A stretch of DNA of 24,180 bases, taken from assembly GCA_003519445.1 (NCBI GenBank), contig DOWS01000008.1:1-24180 (forward strand). Reading direction: 5' to 3'. A program made the translations under genes and the position numbers. Source of the stretch: Candidatus Daviesbacteria bacterium. GTDB taxonomy: Bacteria; Patescibacteriota; Microgenomatia; Daviesbacterales; UBA10151. Positions 1 to 7,583 of the stretch are shown one piece after another (the first letter of the stretch is position 1; each line of letters opens with the position of its first letter). Under the pieces are notes generated by a model. The model did no database searches, was not told where the DNA came from, and saw only the letters and a program-made list of their open reading frames with translations.

Positions 1-49
1 CAACCTATTCCACCCCAAGGGTGAAAATTTCCGTTAGAGTTTTAAGTTT

Positions 50-58
50 TGGTATAAT
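50..58 (+). promoter_or_regulatory. Extended -10 promoter, leaderless start of the RodZ-like gene
   Basis: TGG followed by a perfect TATAAT (53-58) ends 6 nt before the ATG at 65. No convincing -35 is seen. With initiation about 6-7 nt after the -10, the transcript would begin at or next to the start codon, so a leaderless mRNA is inferred. Confidence 0.7.
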
Positions 59-64
59 TGCTTC

Positions 65-706
65 ATGAGAACTGTGGGACAGGTTTTAAAAGAAGAACGG
101 GAGAAAAAGTTTTATACTCTCGAAGAAATTGAAAAAGCCACTAAGATAAGAAAAGAATTACTTGAAGCTTTGGAAAAAGATCAATATTCAAAGTTGCCTC
201 CTCCTACTTTTGTCCAGGGATTTATCAAAAATTACGGGCGGTTTCTGGGGTTGGAAACCACCAAGCTTTTGGCCATTTACCGTAGGGAATTTTCCGAGGG
301 AAAAAATCCCCCCAGAATTTTGGAAACATTCAGCAACCCAATGGACAAGAAAAAAATTACTCTCACCCCGGCTAAATTTGTGGGGTTGGTAGTTCTTTCG
401 ATGGTTGCCATTTTTTTTATCTATCTTTGGTTTGAGTATCGCTTTTTAACCGGCGCGCCATTTTTGGAGGTGATACAACCTACCAATCAACTAAATGTCG
501 TGACATCTTCTATTTTAGTTTCAGGCAGAACAGATTCGGAGGCTAAAGTAAGTATTAATAATCAGGAAATTCAAACAGGTCTTGACGGCAAATTTACCCA
601 GGAAATTAATTTGACAGAAGGTAGTAACACTATTAGTATAACTGCTATCTCAAAAAGCGGCAAAATTTCGAAAATTGAAAGAAATGTGTTTTTGAAGAAA
701 TTGTGA
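65..706 (+). CDS. RodZ-like HTH membrane protein with extracytoplasmic Ig-like domain
   Basis: A 213-aa protein. Residues 4-62 form a Cro/C1-type helix-turn-helix of the HTH_25 kind found in RodZ, with the features EEIEKATKIRKELLEALE and FVQGFIKNYGRFLGL. A lysine-rich linker leads to one membrane segment at about 104-123. Residues 134-210 are beta-rich, with the pattern of a bacterial Ig or glucodextranase-B-like domain (VSGRTDSEAKVSINN, GSNTISITA). In RodZ the HTH binds MreB in the cytoplasm and the C-terminal domain faces the envelope. A role in cell shape or wall organisation is an inference from this architecture. The ATG at 65 is chosen because it starts the HTH and sits 6 nt behind a TATAAT box. 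It could instead be a membrane-anchored regulator. Confidence 0.85.
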   Translation: MRTVGQVLKEEREKKFYTLEEIEKATKIRKELLEALEKDQYSKLPPPTFVQGFIKNYGRFLGLETTKLLAIYRREFSEGKNPPRILETFSNPMDKKKITLTPAKFVGLVVLSMVAIFFIYLWFEYRFLTGAPFLEVIQPTNQLNVVTSSILVSGRTDSEAKVSINNQEIQTGLDGKFTQEINLTEGSNTISITAISKSGKISKIERNVFLKKL

Positions 707-712
707 TATAGT
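704..712 (+). promoter_or_regulatory. Extended -10 promoter built on the upstream stop codon
   Basis: The TGA stop of the RodZ-like gene (704-706) also supplies the TGn of an extended -10, followed by TATAGT (707-712). The ATG at 720 lies 7 nt downstream, giving a predicted leaderless transcript. Confidence 0.55.
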
Positions 713-719
713 TTACCCC

Positions 720-1013
720 ATGGATCTGTTGCAAATAGCCCTGATATTTTTAATGTTGCTTTTGGCAGTGTTTTTAACAATTACCGGAGTTCAGGTATTT
801 TTTATTTTGCGGGATTTGCAGCAAGCTCTGGAACGCCTAAACAGAGTTTTGGATACGGGAGAGGAAATAGCGGAAGACATTGAAAAACCACTCGGGGCTG
901 CGTCCGGTTTGATAACTACTTTGGGTGCAGGAGCCAAAGCCATAAAGGGCATAATCAAAAGAAGCAGTAAACCTAATCCCAAACAAAAAAGATTCTACAA
1001 AAAGGTTCTTTAA
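720..1013 (+). CDS. Small single-pass membrane protein, DUF948-like
   Basis: A 97-aa protein with a strongly hydrophobic N-terminal segment (about 5-28), then an amphipathic helix with heptad-like leucines (LQQALERLNRVLDTGEEIAE), a Gly/Ala-rich stretch around 58-75 and a very basic C-terminus. The layout resembles DUF948/YtxH-type small membrane proteins, but similarity is too weak to fix a family or function. It starts 13 nt after the RodZ-like gene and may share its envelope context. The ATG at 720 is supported by the extended -10 at 704-712. Confidence 0.75.
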   Translation: MDLLQIALIFLMLLLAVFLTITGVQVFFILRDLQQALERLNRVLDTGEEIAEDIEKPLGAASGLITTLGAGAKAIKGIIKRSSKPNPKQKRFYKKVL

Positions 1014-1016
1014 AAG

Positions 1017-1025
1017 TGATAAAAT
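1017..1025 (+). promoter_or_regulatory. Extended -10 promoter for the DUF5678/retropepsin pair
   Basis: TGA followed by TAAAAT (1020-1025), with the ATG at 1033 only 7 nt downstream. This matches the leaderless pattern of the other operon heads. No clear -35. Confidence 0.6.
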
Positions 1026-1032
1026 ATATCAT

Positions 1033-1233
1033 ATGCAAATAGTAAATCTATCTAAATTACTTAAAAATTTTTCTTCAGGTTGGGTGGCTATTACTTCTGA
1101 TTATAAAAAAGTAGTTACTTCTGGGAAAACCCTGAAGGAAGTTACCGAGAAAGTTAAAAAACAAAACCGTGATGATATTGTTTTAATCCCGGCTGCTAAG
1201 AATTATCGGGGATTTATCACAAGTACTTCATGA
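1033..1233 (+). CDS. DUF5678 domain protein
   Basis: A 66-aa protein matching the DUF5678 pattern: a short leading helix, the strand GWVAITSDYKKVVTSG, then the helix KTLKEVTEKVKKQ and the strand DDIVLIPA. The function of the family is unknown. It ends in an ATGA overlap (1230-1233) with the retropepsin-like gene, so the two are probably translationally coupled. Family assignment rests on the pattern recalled from other small bacterial proteins and has not been checked by a search. Confidence 0.75.
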   Translation: MQIVNLSKLLKNFSSGWVAITSDYKKVVTSGKTLKEVTEKVKKQNRDDIVLIPAAKNYRGFITSTS

Positions 1234-1643
1234 ATTTTCCTTACGCTAGCTTATCTGGAATTCCTAAAGATACAAGAAGACCTCTGGTATCAATAAAATT
1301 TATTCATAAAGATAAATTTACTCTTCCAATTCTTAGCCTAATTGATTCAGGAGCGGATTACTCGTATTTAACTATGGAAATAGTCAAGCTTTTAGAGATT
1401 GATTTAAGTAATGTAAAATTTGAAAAGTCATTTGGAATCAATGGTTCTGTATTTTTATGTTATCCATCAAAAATCACCATTGAGATAGGAGGCCACAGGT
1501 TGGATATTCCTGTCAGATTTAGCAACCAATTAAATACACCCTTTAAATGTGTCTTAGGACAAGAAGATTTCTTTTCTAAAACCAGAGTTGTTTTTGAAAG
1601 ATATAAATGGAATTTAGATATCAAAGTTATTGAAAATTCCTAA
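1230..1643 (+). CDS. Retropepsin-like aspartyl protease
   Basis: A 137-aa protein with LIDSGADYSYL at residues 37-47. This is the D-[ST]-G-A active-site signature of single-domain retropepsin-like (gag-asp) proteases, with D39 as the catalytic aspartate. A later CVLGQEDFF segment (107-115) matches the usual ILGxDFF strand. Such proteases are dimers in which each subunit gives one aspartate, and the length fits one subunit. The substrate is unknown. It overlaps the DUF5678 gene by 4 nt and is probably expressed with it. Base composition is like its neighbours. Confidence 0.82.
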   Translation: MNFPYASLSGIPKDTRRPLVSIKFIHKDKFTLPILSLIDSGADYSYLTMEIVKLLEIDLSNVKFEKSFGINGSVFLCYPSKITIEIGGHRLDIPVRFSNQLNTPFKCVLGQEDFFSKTRVVFERYKWNLDIKVIENS

Positions 1644-1659
1644 AAGATCTACACCCAGA

Positions 1660-1688
1660 ATGACAATCCTTTTGGTTCTTGTTAAAAT
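1660..1688 (+). promoter_or_regulatory. alaS operon promoter, leaderless
   Basis: A -35-like ATGACA (1660-1665), a 17-nt spacer, a TGT extended element and TAAAAT (1683-1688). The alaS ATG at 1695 is 6 nt after the -10, so a leaderless transcript is predicted for a five-gene operon. Confidence 0.65.
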
Positions 1689-1694
1689 ATCTTC

Positions 1695-3470
1695 ATGGAT
1701 TCTAAAACATTAAGAAAAAAATTCTTGGATTTTTTTGAGAAAAATGATCATGTAATTATTCCTTCTGCTTCTTTAGTGCCTTCGGAAGAAGAACAGCTTG
1801 CCGGTAAAGAAAAAGTGTTATTTACATCTGCTGGTATGCAGCAACTGATCCCATACTTAATGGGTAAACCGCATCCAAAAGGAAATAAATTAGCTGATGT
1901 GCAAAAATGCGTAAGAACTGATGATATTGAACAAGTTGGAGATGCAACTCATCATACTTTTTTTGAGATGCTAGGCAATTGGTCGTTAGGTGATTACTGG
2001 AAAGATAAGGCAATTGAGCTATCCTTTAAATTCTTAACAGAAGAATTAAAAATTCCTATAGAAAAGTTAGCGATTTCTGTTTTTGCCGGCGATGAGGATG
2101 CACCGAAAGATGAAGAATCGGCTAATAAATGGAAAAGCTTAGGCATTCTAGGGAAAAGAATTGCATATTTAGGAAAAGAAGCAAATTGGTGGCCAACGAA
2201 CTCTTCTTCTTTTGGACCATGTGGCCCGGATACTGAAATGTTTATTTGGACAGGAGAAGGCTCTGCACCAGAAGAATTTGATCCAAAAGATCCAAAATGG
2301 ATAGAAGTTTGGAATGATGTGTTTATGGAATTTAATCGCAAAAGTGATGGAACTTTAGAAGAATTACCGCAGAAAAATGTGGATACCGGCATGGGATTGG
2401 AAAGAATGTTGGCTGTTATAAATGGAAAAGATAATGATTATGAAACAGATTTATCTTCATCAATAATTGAAAAAATTTGTGAAGAGTTAAGGGTAAGTTA
2501 TGAACAATATAAACAGCCTATTCGGATTATATCTGATCATATAAAAGCTTCAGTTTTTTTAATCAAAGATGATGTTATATCCAGTAATAAAATGCAGGGC
2601 TATGTTTTAAGGAGGTTACTCCGCCGTGCCGCAACTAAAGCTTTCCAAATAAATAAGGAGTTTGGCAGAAAGCCTTTTAAATCCTTAGTAAAGTCAGTAA
2701 CTGATATTTATCCTATGTACTTTGACGAAATGTCTGTAGAAAGTATTGAGCGAGAGGTTAGCATAGAAATTGGTAAATTTCGAAAGACTTTGGAAAAAGG
2801 ATTAAGAGAGGTTGAAAAAATTGAAAAAATTGATGGCAAAATTGCTTTTGATTTATACCAGACTTTTGGATTTCCTTATGAGGTAACTGAAGAGTTATTC
2901 AGACAAAAAGGACAGGAAATTGACAAAGAACAATTTAAGGCTGAATTTGAAAAGCATCAGCAACTATCCAGAACAGCCTCTAGTGGCATGTTTAAAGGAG
3001 GTCTGGAGAATCACTCAGAGGTAGTGATTAAGTACCATACAGCTACTCATCTTTTACATCAAGCTCTAAGAGATATATTAGGCCCGCAGGTTTTTCAAAA
3101 AGGATCAAATATTACGGCCGAGCGGCTCCGTTTTGATTTTTCTTTTGATAGAAAATTGACAGATTCGGAGACCAGACAAGTTGAAGAATTAGTTAACCAA
3201 AAAATAAAAGATGATTTAAAAGTGGATCACATGATCATTCCTCTGGATGAAGCTAAAAAGATGAATGCCATTGGACTTTTTGATGAGAAATATGCAGATA
3301 AAGTAAGTATTTATGGAATTGGGCCACAGCCTAGGGGAAGATATTATTCTTTGGAATTTTGCGGTGGGCCACATGTAGAACATACGGGAGTAATTGGGAA
3401 AATTGCGATTTTCAAAGAAGAAGCCGTATCTTTCGGCATAAGACGCATTTATGCTAATATAGCCTTATGA
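1695..3470 (+). CDS. alaS: Alanine--tRNA ligase, compact form
   Basis: Charges tRNA-Ala with alanine in the cytoplasm. The class II catalytic domain is at the N-terminus (FTSAGMQQLIPYLMG, QKCVRTDDIEQVGDATHHT, GMGLERM). The tRNA-recognition region contains QGYVLRRLLRRAATKA. The editing domain keeps its zinc-site residues: HTATH at 448-452 and C556-GGP-H560. The protein has 591 residues against about 876 in E. coli. The beta-barrel segment between the GFP motif (393-395) and HTATH is missing, leaving about 53 residues where E. coli has about 140, and there is no C-Ala domain. It therefore seems competent to charge and edit but structurally reduced. It ends in an ATGA overlap with the next gene. 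Confidence 0.97.
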   Translation: MDSKTLRKKFLDFFEKNDHVIIPSASLVPSEEEQLAGKEKVLFTSAGMQQLIPYLMGKPHPKGNKLADVQKCVRTDDIEQVGDATHHTFFEMLGNWSLGDYWKDKAIELSFKFLTEELKIPIEKLAISVFAGDEDAPKDEESANKWKSLGILGKRIAYLGKEANWWPTNSSSFGPCGPDTEMFIWTGEGSAPEEFDPKDPKWIEVWNDVFMEFNRKSDGTLEELPQKNVDTGMGLERMLAVINGKDNDYETDLSSSIIEKICEELRVSYEQYKQPIRIISDHIKASVFLIKDDVISSNKMQGYVLRRLLRRAATKAFQINKEFGRKPFKSLVKSVTDIYPMYFDEMSVESIEREVSIEIGKFRKTLEKGLREVEKIEKIDGKIAFDLYQTFGFPYEVTEELFRQKGQEIDKEQFKAEFEKHQQLSRTASSGMFKGGLENHSEVVIKYHTATHLLHQALRDILGPQVFQKGSNITAERLRFDFSFDRKLTDSETRQVEELVNQKIKDDLKVDHMIIPLDEAKKMNAIGLFDEKYADKVSIYGIGPQPRGRYYSLEFCGGPHVEHTGVIGKIAIFKEEAVSFGIRRIYANIAL

Positions 3471-5581
3471 GTGTCTTCCAAAGACTCACTGCTCTCATAC
3501 CTTTTGGCAAAAAAGAAGAAATTGTTGAATACCTCTTTGCCTTAAATATTGGTTCGGAAAAATTAATAGTTGCTTTATGGAGCATTGAAGGCAAAGAGCT
3601 TAAAGTTCTATCCACAGCAACTGATGTTTATTCTGCAAATGCAGAGATATTAAGGGTTACGGATAAATTATTGGATGAAGTATTAGGAGCAAGAGAAATT
3701 GAGCCGCAGAAAATTCTTTTTGGCGTTCCGGACAGTTTTTTGCAGGATGAGGATTTAAAGGAGGAATATTTAAAGCTGCTGCGGGGTATTGTTAAAGAGC
3801 TGGTGCTTGAACCAATGGCTTATGTGGCCACTTCTCATGCCCTTTTGCATTTTCTGGAAAAGAAAGAAGGTGTGCCTACTACCGCTATTTTGGTTGGATT
3901 TGATTCAAAGCATCTGGAGGTAACGGTGGCAAGAGCCGGAAAGCCGGATGGTACCAAAGTGGTCGAAAGAGGAGAAAGCAGCGGAGCTGATATTGAAAAA
4001 GCGCTCCTTTCTTTTACAGATGTTGAAACCCTGCCTTCCAAGATATTAATTTATGGAGAGGAAAGCAAGGAATTGGATAAATTAAAAACGCATCTTTTGT
4101 CTTTTACCTGGATGAGTAAACTATCTTTTCTGCATTTTCCCAAGATTGAGACTATGGATTCTGATGTGACAATAAAAAGTGTTTGTTTAGCCGGAGCCTC
4201 GGAAATTCAAAGCGATATAATTTATTCATCAACTATCCCCGAAACTAAAAGGCAAGTGGTAACAAAAATGACTAAAGAGGAGCCAGAGCTTGAAGAACCT
4301 GCTGCCGTAGGGGGAACCTTGGGATTTATTGTGGGTGATGTATCTGAAAAAGCAGAGGAGGAAGTGGTAGTTGTAGAAGATAGCTTGCCGGCGCAGTCAT
4401 TGGATGTAGTGGAAAAAGAGGATTTTGAACAAAAGATGAGTTTAATGAGATTTATACCAAAATTAAGATTTAAAAACAGGCGTTTATTGATTCCTGCTGC
4501 TTTGGTGGTGATCTTGATATTAATATATTTATTTTTGCCTAAAGCAGAGGTCAAAATTTTTATTGAACCCAAAGTTTTGGAAAGAGACACCCAAGTTGTA
4601 GCAGATCCCGGGGCTAAATCAGTTAACGAAGAAAGTAAAATAATCCCCGGACAATCTGTAGAAACAGAAGTATCAGGATCTAAAAAAGAGGCGTCAAGCG
4701 GTAAAAAAACAGTGGGAGATGCGGCAAAAGGGAAAGTTAAAATAATCAACAATAGTTCTGACACGCAAACACTTTCAAAAGGAACTGTGATTTCATCAAA
4801 CGGTTTGAAATTTACACTTGATACAACAGTAAATATAGCATCTACATCGGCGACTGCCGATACCAAAAGCATTGAAAAGCCTTTTGTTACAGCAGTAGTA
4901 GCTGGAGCTGATGGAAACCTTGCTTCCGGAACTCAATTTAGTTCTGCCAATTCCGGAGTGGCAATTGTGGCAGAAGGAAATTTTTCAGGCGGTACCTCAA
5001 AAGATGTGACAGTGGTATCTGAAACAGACCAGAAAAGATTATTGGCTGGTTTAGCCTCCGATCTACGGAGACAGGCAAAACAGAACTTGCAGGAAAAACT
5101 CCCGGGTAAAAAGATTTTAGAAGAGGCACTTTCAGAAGAAATTATCAAAAAAACTTATAGCAAGTCTATCAATGATCAGGCTCAGGAATTTTCGTTAAAT
5201 TTAACCATCAAATTTAAAGGCACTGCTTTTGAAGAAAAAGATTTAAAACAAATTGTGGGTAAACTTGTGACTACCCAAGTGCCGGAAGGCTATCAGTTGG
5301 ATTTGGCAAGTACTGAAACTCAAGCAGATGTTTCCAAACTGGAAAAAGACGGTAAACTAATCTTTTTAGCCCGCTTCAAGGCCAAAATGATCCCGCAAAT
5401 TAATGAGGAGGAAATTAAGAGCAAGATTGCGGGTAAAAGTGTTTCAACGGTTGGGGAAATTTTAAAAAGCTATGAAAATGTTCTAGGTTCTGAAATTAAA
5501 ATCACTCCCAATTTGCCTGGTCCGCTATCCAGGCTGCCTGTTTTAGCAAGAAACATTAACATTGAAGTGGGACTTAAATGA
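3467..5581 (+). CDS. Degenerate actin-like domain fused to TM and baseplate-J-like domain
   Basis: A 704-aa protein with three parts. Residues 1 to about 265 resemble an FtsA/PilM actin-like fold (LNIGSEKLIVALW; AILVGFDSKHLEVTVARAG), but the usual DIG and DxGG phosphate motifs are altered (N for D; GFD). An acidic linker runs from about 266 to 335, followed by one membrane helix at about 340-358. The remaining 345 residues are outside the membrane. The stretch from KGKVKIINNS through TFTLDTTVNIAS-like strands to the repeated TAVVAGADGNLASGT resembles baseplate J/gp47-like proteins. It overlaps alaS and the sortase gene by 4 nt on each side. A scaffold linking cytoplasm and cell surface is plausible, but the function is unknown. 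Confidence 0.75.
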   Translation: MSVFQRLTALIPFGKKEEIVEYLFALNIGSEKLIVALWSIEGKELKVLSTATDVYSANAEILRVTDKLLDEVLGAREIEPQKILFGVPDSFLQDEDLKEEYLKLLRGIVKELVLEPMAYVATSHALLHFLEKKEGVPTTAILVGFDSKHLEVTVARAGKPDGTKVVERGESSGADIEKALLSFTDVETLPSKILIYGEESKELDKLKTHLLSFTWMSKLSFLHFPKIETMDSDVTIKSVCLAGASEIQSDIIYSSTIPETKRQVVTKMTKEEPELEEPAAVGGTLGFIVGDVSEKAEEEVVVVEDSLPAQSLDVVEKEDFEQKMSLMRFIPKLRFKNRRLLIPAALVVILILIYLFLPKAEVKIFIEPKVLERDTQVVADPGAKSVNEESKIIPGQSVETEVSGSKKEASSGKKTVGDAAKGKVKIINNSSDTQTLSKGTVISSNGLKFTLDTTVNIASTSATADTKSIEKPFVTAVVAGADGNLASGTQFSSANSGVAIVAEGNFSGGTSKDVTVVSETDQKRLLAGLASDLRRQAKQNLQEKLPGKKILEEALSEEIIKKTYSKSINDQAQEFSLNLTIKFKGTAFEEKDLKQIVGKLVTTQVPEGYQLDLASTETQADVSKLEKDGKLIFLARFKAKMIPQINEEEIKSKIAGKSVSTVGEILKSYENVLGSEIKITPNLPGPLSRLPVLARNINIEVGLK

Positions 5582-6225
5582 TAACCGCCAGCAAATTTTT
5601 ATCACTGGGCTTTTTAACCGTAGGGATCTTTATTTTAATCCAGGTAATTTTGCCTGTGGTAACATTTGAACTTTGGCAGATTGGGCAGAATTATTCAGGG
5701 CAAATCTTAATTAGTCCAAAATCTCCCCAAAATAAAGAGATTTTAGGGGTTTCAATCAAAAACCAAAATAATTTTCCCAGCATCATGTCGAGCCTTAAAA
5801 GGGAAACAGTCTCTCCTTACAAAGAGTTTAGCTTATCTATACCTGCCCTGAAGATTGATAATCTGGCAGTTAAAGTTGACAGTAATGATTTATCCGAAAG
5901 CTTGATTCATCTTCCGGGATCGGCACTGCCCGGGGAAAAGGGCAATGTGTTTATTTCCGGTCATTCGGCTTTGAGCCAATTTTTCCCCGGACTTACAAGC
6001 GCTCCTTTTGCCAAGCTCACGGATATTAAAAAAGATATGCAAATTACTCTTTTGGCAAATAACACTAAATTTATTTATAAAGTGGCGGAAATCAAGATAG
6101 TTGACCCGAGTGACCTTTCGGTTATAGCCCCGCCGGATAATTTGGGTAGGTATATCTCTCTGATGACTTGCGTGCCACCGGGTTTAAATTTAAAAAGACT
6201 AATTGTTTTAGGTAAAATGATTTGA
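5578..6225 (+). CDS. Sortase
   Basis: A 215-aa cysteine transpeptidase anchored by an N-terminal hydrophobic segment (about 7-28). The catalytic triad is visible: H129 in FISGHSALSQF, C198 in LMTCVPPG and R207 in LKRLIVLG. The TLXTC-type motif is here SLMTC. Sortases join surface proteins bearing a C-terminal sorting motif to wall or partner proteins outside the membrane. The class (D/E-like) is not certain. No LPxTG-type substrate is recognisable in the window, though the preceding large membrane protein is co-expressed. It overlaps the upstream gene by ATGA and its stop shares one base with the ruvX start. Confidence 0.93.
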   Translation: MITASKFLSLGFLTVGIFILIQVILPVVTFELWQIGQNYSGQILISPKSPQNKEILGVSIKNQNNFPSIMSSLKRETVSPYKEFSLSIPALKIDNLAVKVDSNDLSESLIHLPGSALPGEKGNVFISGHSALSQFFPGLTSAPFAKLTDIKKDMQITLLANNTKFIYKVAEIKIVDPSDLSVIAPPDNLGRYISLMTCVPPGLNLKRLIVLGKMI

Positions 6226-6599
6226 TGAAATATTTAGGAGTGGATTTTGGATTAAAAAAAATTGGCCTTGCTATTTCAGAAGGTAGTTTTGCCACTCCTT
6301 TTGAAGTTCTTCACATCAAAAACAAGAAAGATGCCTTGCAAAAAATTCTACAAGTGGTTGAAAAAGAAGAAATCAATGAAATAATAATGGGTTTGCCGGA
6401 CAGTGGAATAAGATTTAAAATTTTAAAGTTTGCCAATAAATTAAGATTAATTGCTTCTGTTAAAATAGTTGAAGAAACCCTGACCTCGCATAATGCAAAA
6501 AGACAGATGATTGAAACAGGCTTGGGAAAGAAAAAAAGAACAGAGGAAGATGCATATTCAGCAGCTTTGATCCTTCAGGATTATCTGGATAATTTATGA
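6225..6599 (+). CDS. ruvX: RuvX/YqgF-type Holliday junction resolvase
   Basis: A 124-aa RNase H-fold protein (family length about 130-150). It shows the family's acidic residues: VDFGLKKIGLA near the N-terminus, the GLP segment, EETLTS and the closing DAYSAALILQDYL. The family is linked to Holliday junction resolution and, in several bacteria, to processing of the 16S rRNA 5' end. I start it at the ATG at 6225, which overlaps the sortase stop as TGATG. A TTG at 6222 would add one residue. The neighbouring mltG is a common partner in bacterial genomes. Confidence 0.92.
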   Translation: MKYLGVDFGLKKIGLAISEGSFATPFEVLHIKNKKDALQKILQVVEKEEINEIIMGLPDSGIRFKILKFANKLRLIASVKIVEETLTSHNAKRQMIETGLGKKKRTEEDAYSAALILQDYLDNL

Positions 6600-7531
6600 A
6601 AAGAATAGTTGCTTTAATTATTATTTTGTTAATATTTTTTTTAATAATCCGCGGATGGTGGAGTAGCCGGCTGGATCCAATTTCTTCGGATAAATCTACT
6701 AAAACTATCATTATTGCCAAGGGCAAAAGTTCAAATGAGATTGCGGATCAGTTAAAAAAGGAAAATTTAATCAAATCACCTTTTGTTTTTAGTTTATTTG
6801 TCAGACAGCAGGGGCTTTCCAATAAACTCTCGGCAGGGACTTTTAAGCTTTCGCCTTCCATGTCTACTCCCGAAATTATTAAACAACTGGCAGGCCAACC
6901 AAGTGAAGCGTGGGTGACTTTGATTGAGGGATGGAGGATAGAGGAAATGGCAGAAAAATTAGGCTCCGGTTTTTTGGAAGTGGCCAAAGAGGGATATATG
7001 TTTCCGGACACTTATTTATTTCCTAATGATGTGACTGTTGAGCAAATAGTCAAAATCATGAGGGATAATTTTGATAAAAAATATTCGCAGGATCTAAAAG
7101 CGAAAGTTAAAGCTAAAGGATTAACAGAGGACGAAGGAGTGATTTTGGCGTCAATAGTTGAGCGGGAAGCCAGATCTGATAAAGTTAGAACCGAAGTAGC
7201 CAGCATTTTACTAAAAAGATTTAAAATTGACATGGGTTTAAATGCTGATGCCACAATTCAATATGCGCTGGGTTATCAGTCAGGGGAAAAATCATGGTGG
7301 AAAAGACATCTAACTAAAGAAGATTTAAAAATAGATTCTCCATATAATACATATTTATATAGGGGTTTACCTCCTGCTCCAATTGCCAATCCCGGATTAT
7401 CTTCTTTGCAGGCTGTGGCCAATGCCGATCCCAATACTCTGTATCTATATTATTATCATGATTCCAAAGGCAACTCTTTCTATGGTAGAACCTTGGAAGA
7501 ACACAACCAAAATGTAGCCAATAATCCATGA
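6596..7531 (+). CDS. mltG: Endolytic peptidoglycan transglycosylase MltG (YceG-like)
   Basis: A 311-aa protein with an N-terminal membrane anchor (about 4-22), a LysM-like region (GKSSNEIADQLKKENLI) and the YceG catalytic domain. The active glutamate is E189 in ASIVEREAR, aligning with E218 of the E. coli enzyme. The C-terminal hallmarks are present: YNTYLYRGLPPAPIANPG, and YYYHDSKGNSFYGRT before EEHNQNV. MltG cuts nascent glycan strands at the outer face of the inner membrane and so sets chain length. It is slightly short (E. coli 340 aa). It overlaps ruvX by ATGA and closes the alaS operon; a new promoter follows. Confidence 0.95.
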   Translation: MKRIVALIIILLIFFLIIRGWWSSRLDPISSDKSTKTIIIAKGKSSNEIADQLKKENLIKSPFVFSLFVRQQGLSNKLSAGTFKLSPSMSTPEIIKQLAGQPSEAWVTLIEGWRIEEMAEKLGSGFLEVAKEGYMFPDTYLFPNDVTVEQIVKIMRDNFDKKYSQDLKAKVKAKGLTEDEGVILASIVEREARSDKVRTEVASILLKRFKIDMGLNADATIQYALGYQSGEKSWWKRHLTKEDLKIDSPYNTYLYRGLPPAPIANPGLSSLQAVANADPNTLYLYYYHDSKGNSFYGRTLEEHNQNVANNP

Positions 7532-7545
7532 ATATGCTTCAGTGT

Positions 7546-7574
7546 TTGTCTTATAGATAATTTCGTGCTAAAAT
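7546..7574 (+). promoter_or_regulatory. Promoter of the AAA+ ATPase gene
   Basis: TTGTCT (7546-7551), 17-nt spacer, TGC extension and TAAAAT (7569-7574). The ATG at 7584 follows after 9 nt, again leaderless-like. Confidence 0.65.
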
Positions 7575-7583
7575 GCGAGCCTT

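Noticed and set aside
4222..4872. A 216-codon minus-strand frame
   Set aside because: It is opposite the linker, TM and outer domain of the 704-aa protein. It has low-complexity Ser/Thr composition and no recognisable motif, so it is a shadow.
6222..6224. TTG start for ruvX
   Set aside because: The ATG at 6225 is directly adjacent, overlaps the sortase stop as TGATG like other pairs here, and fits the family start.
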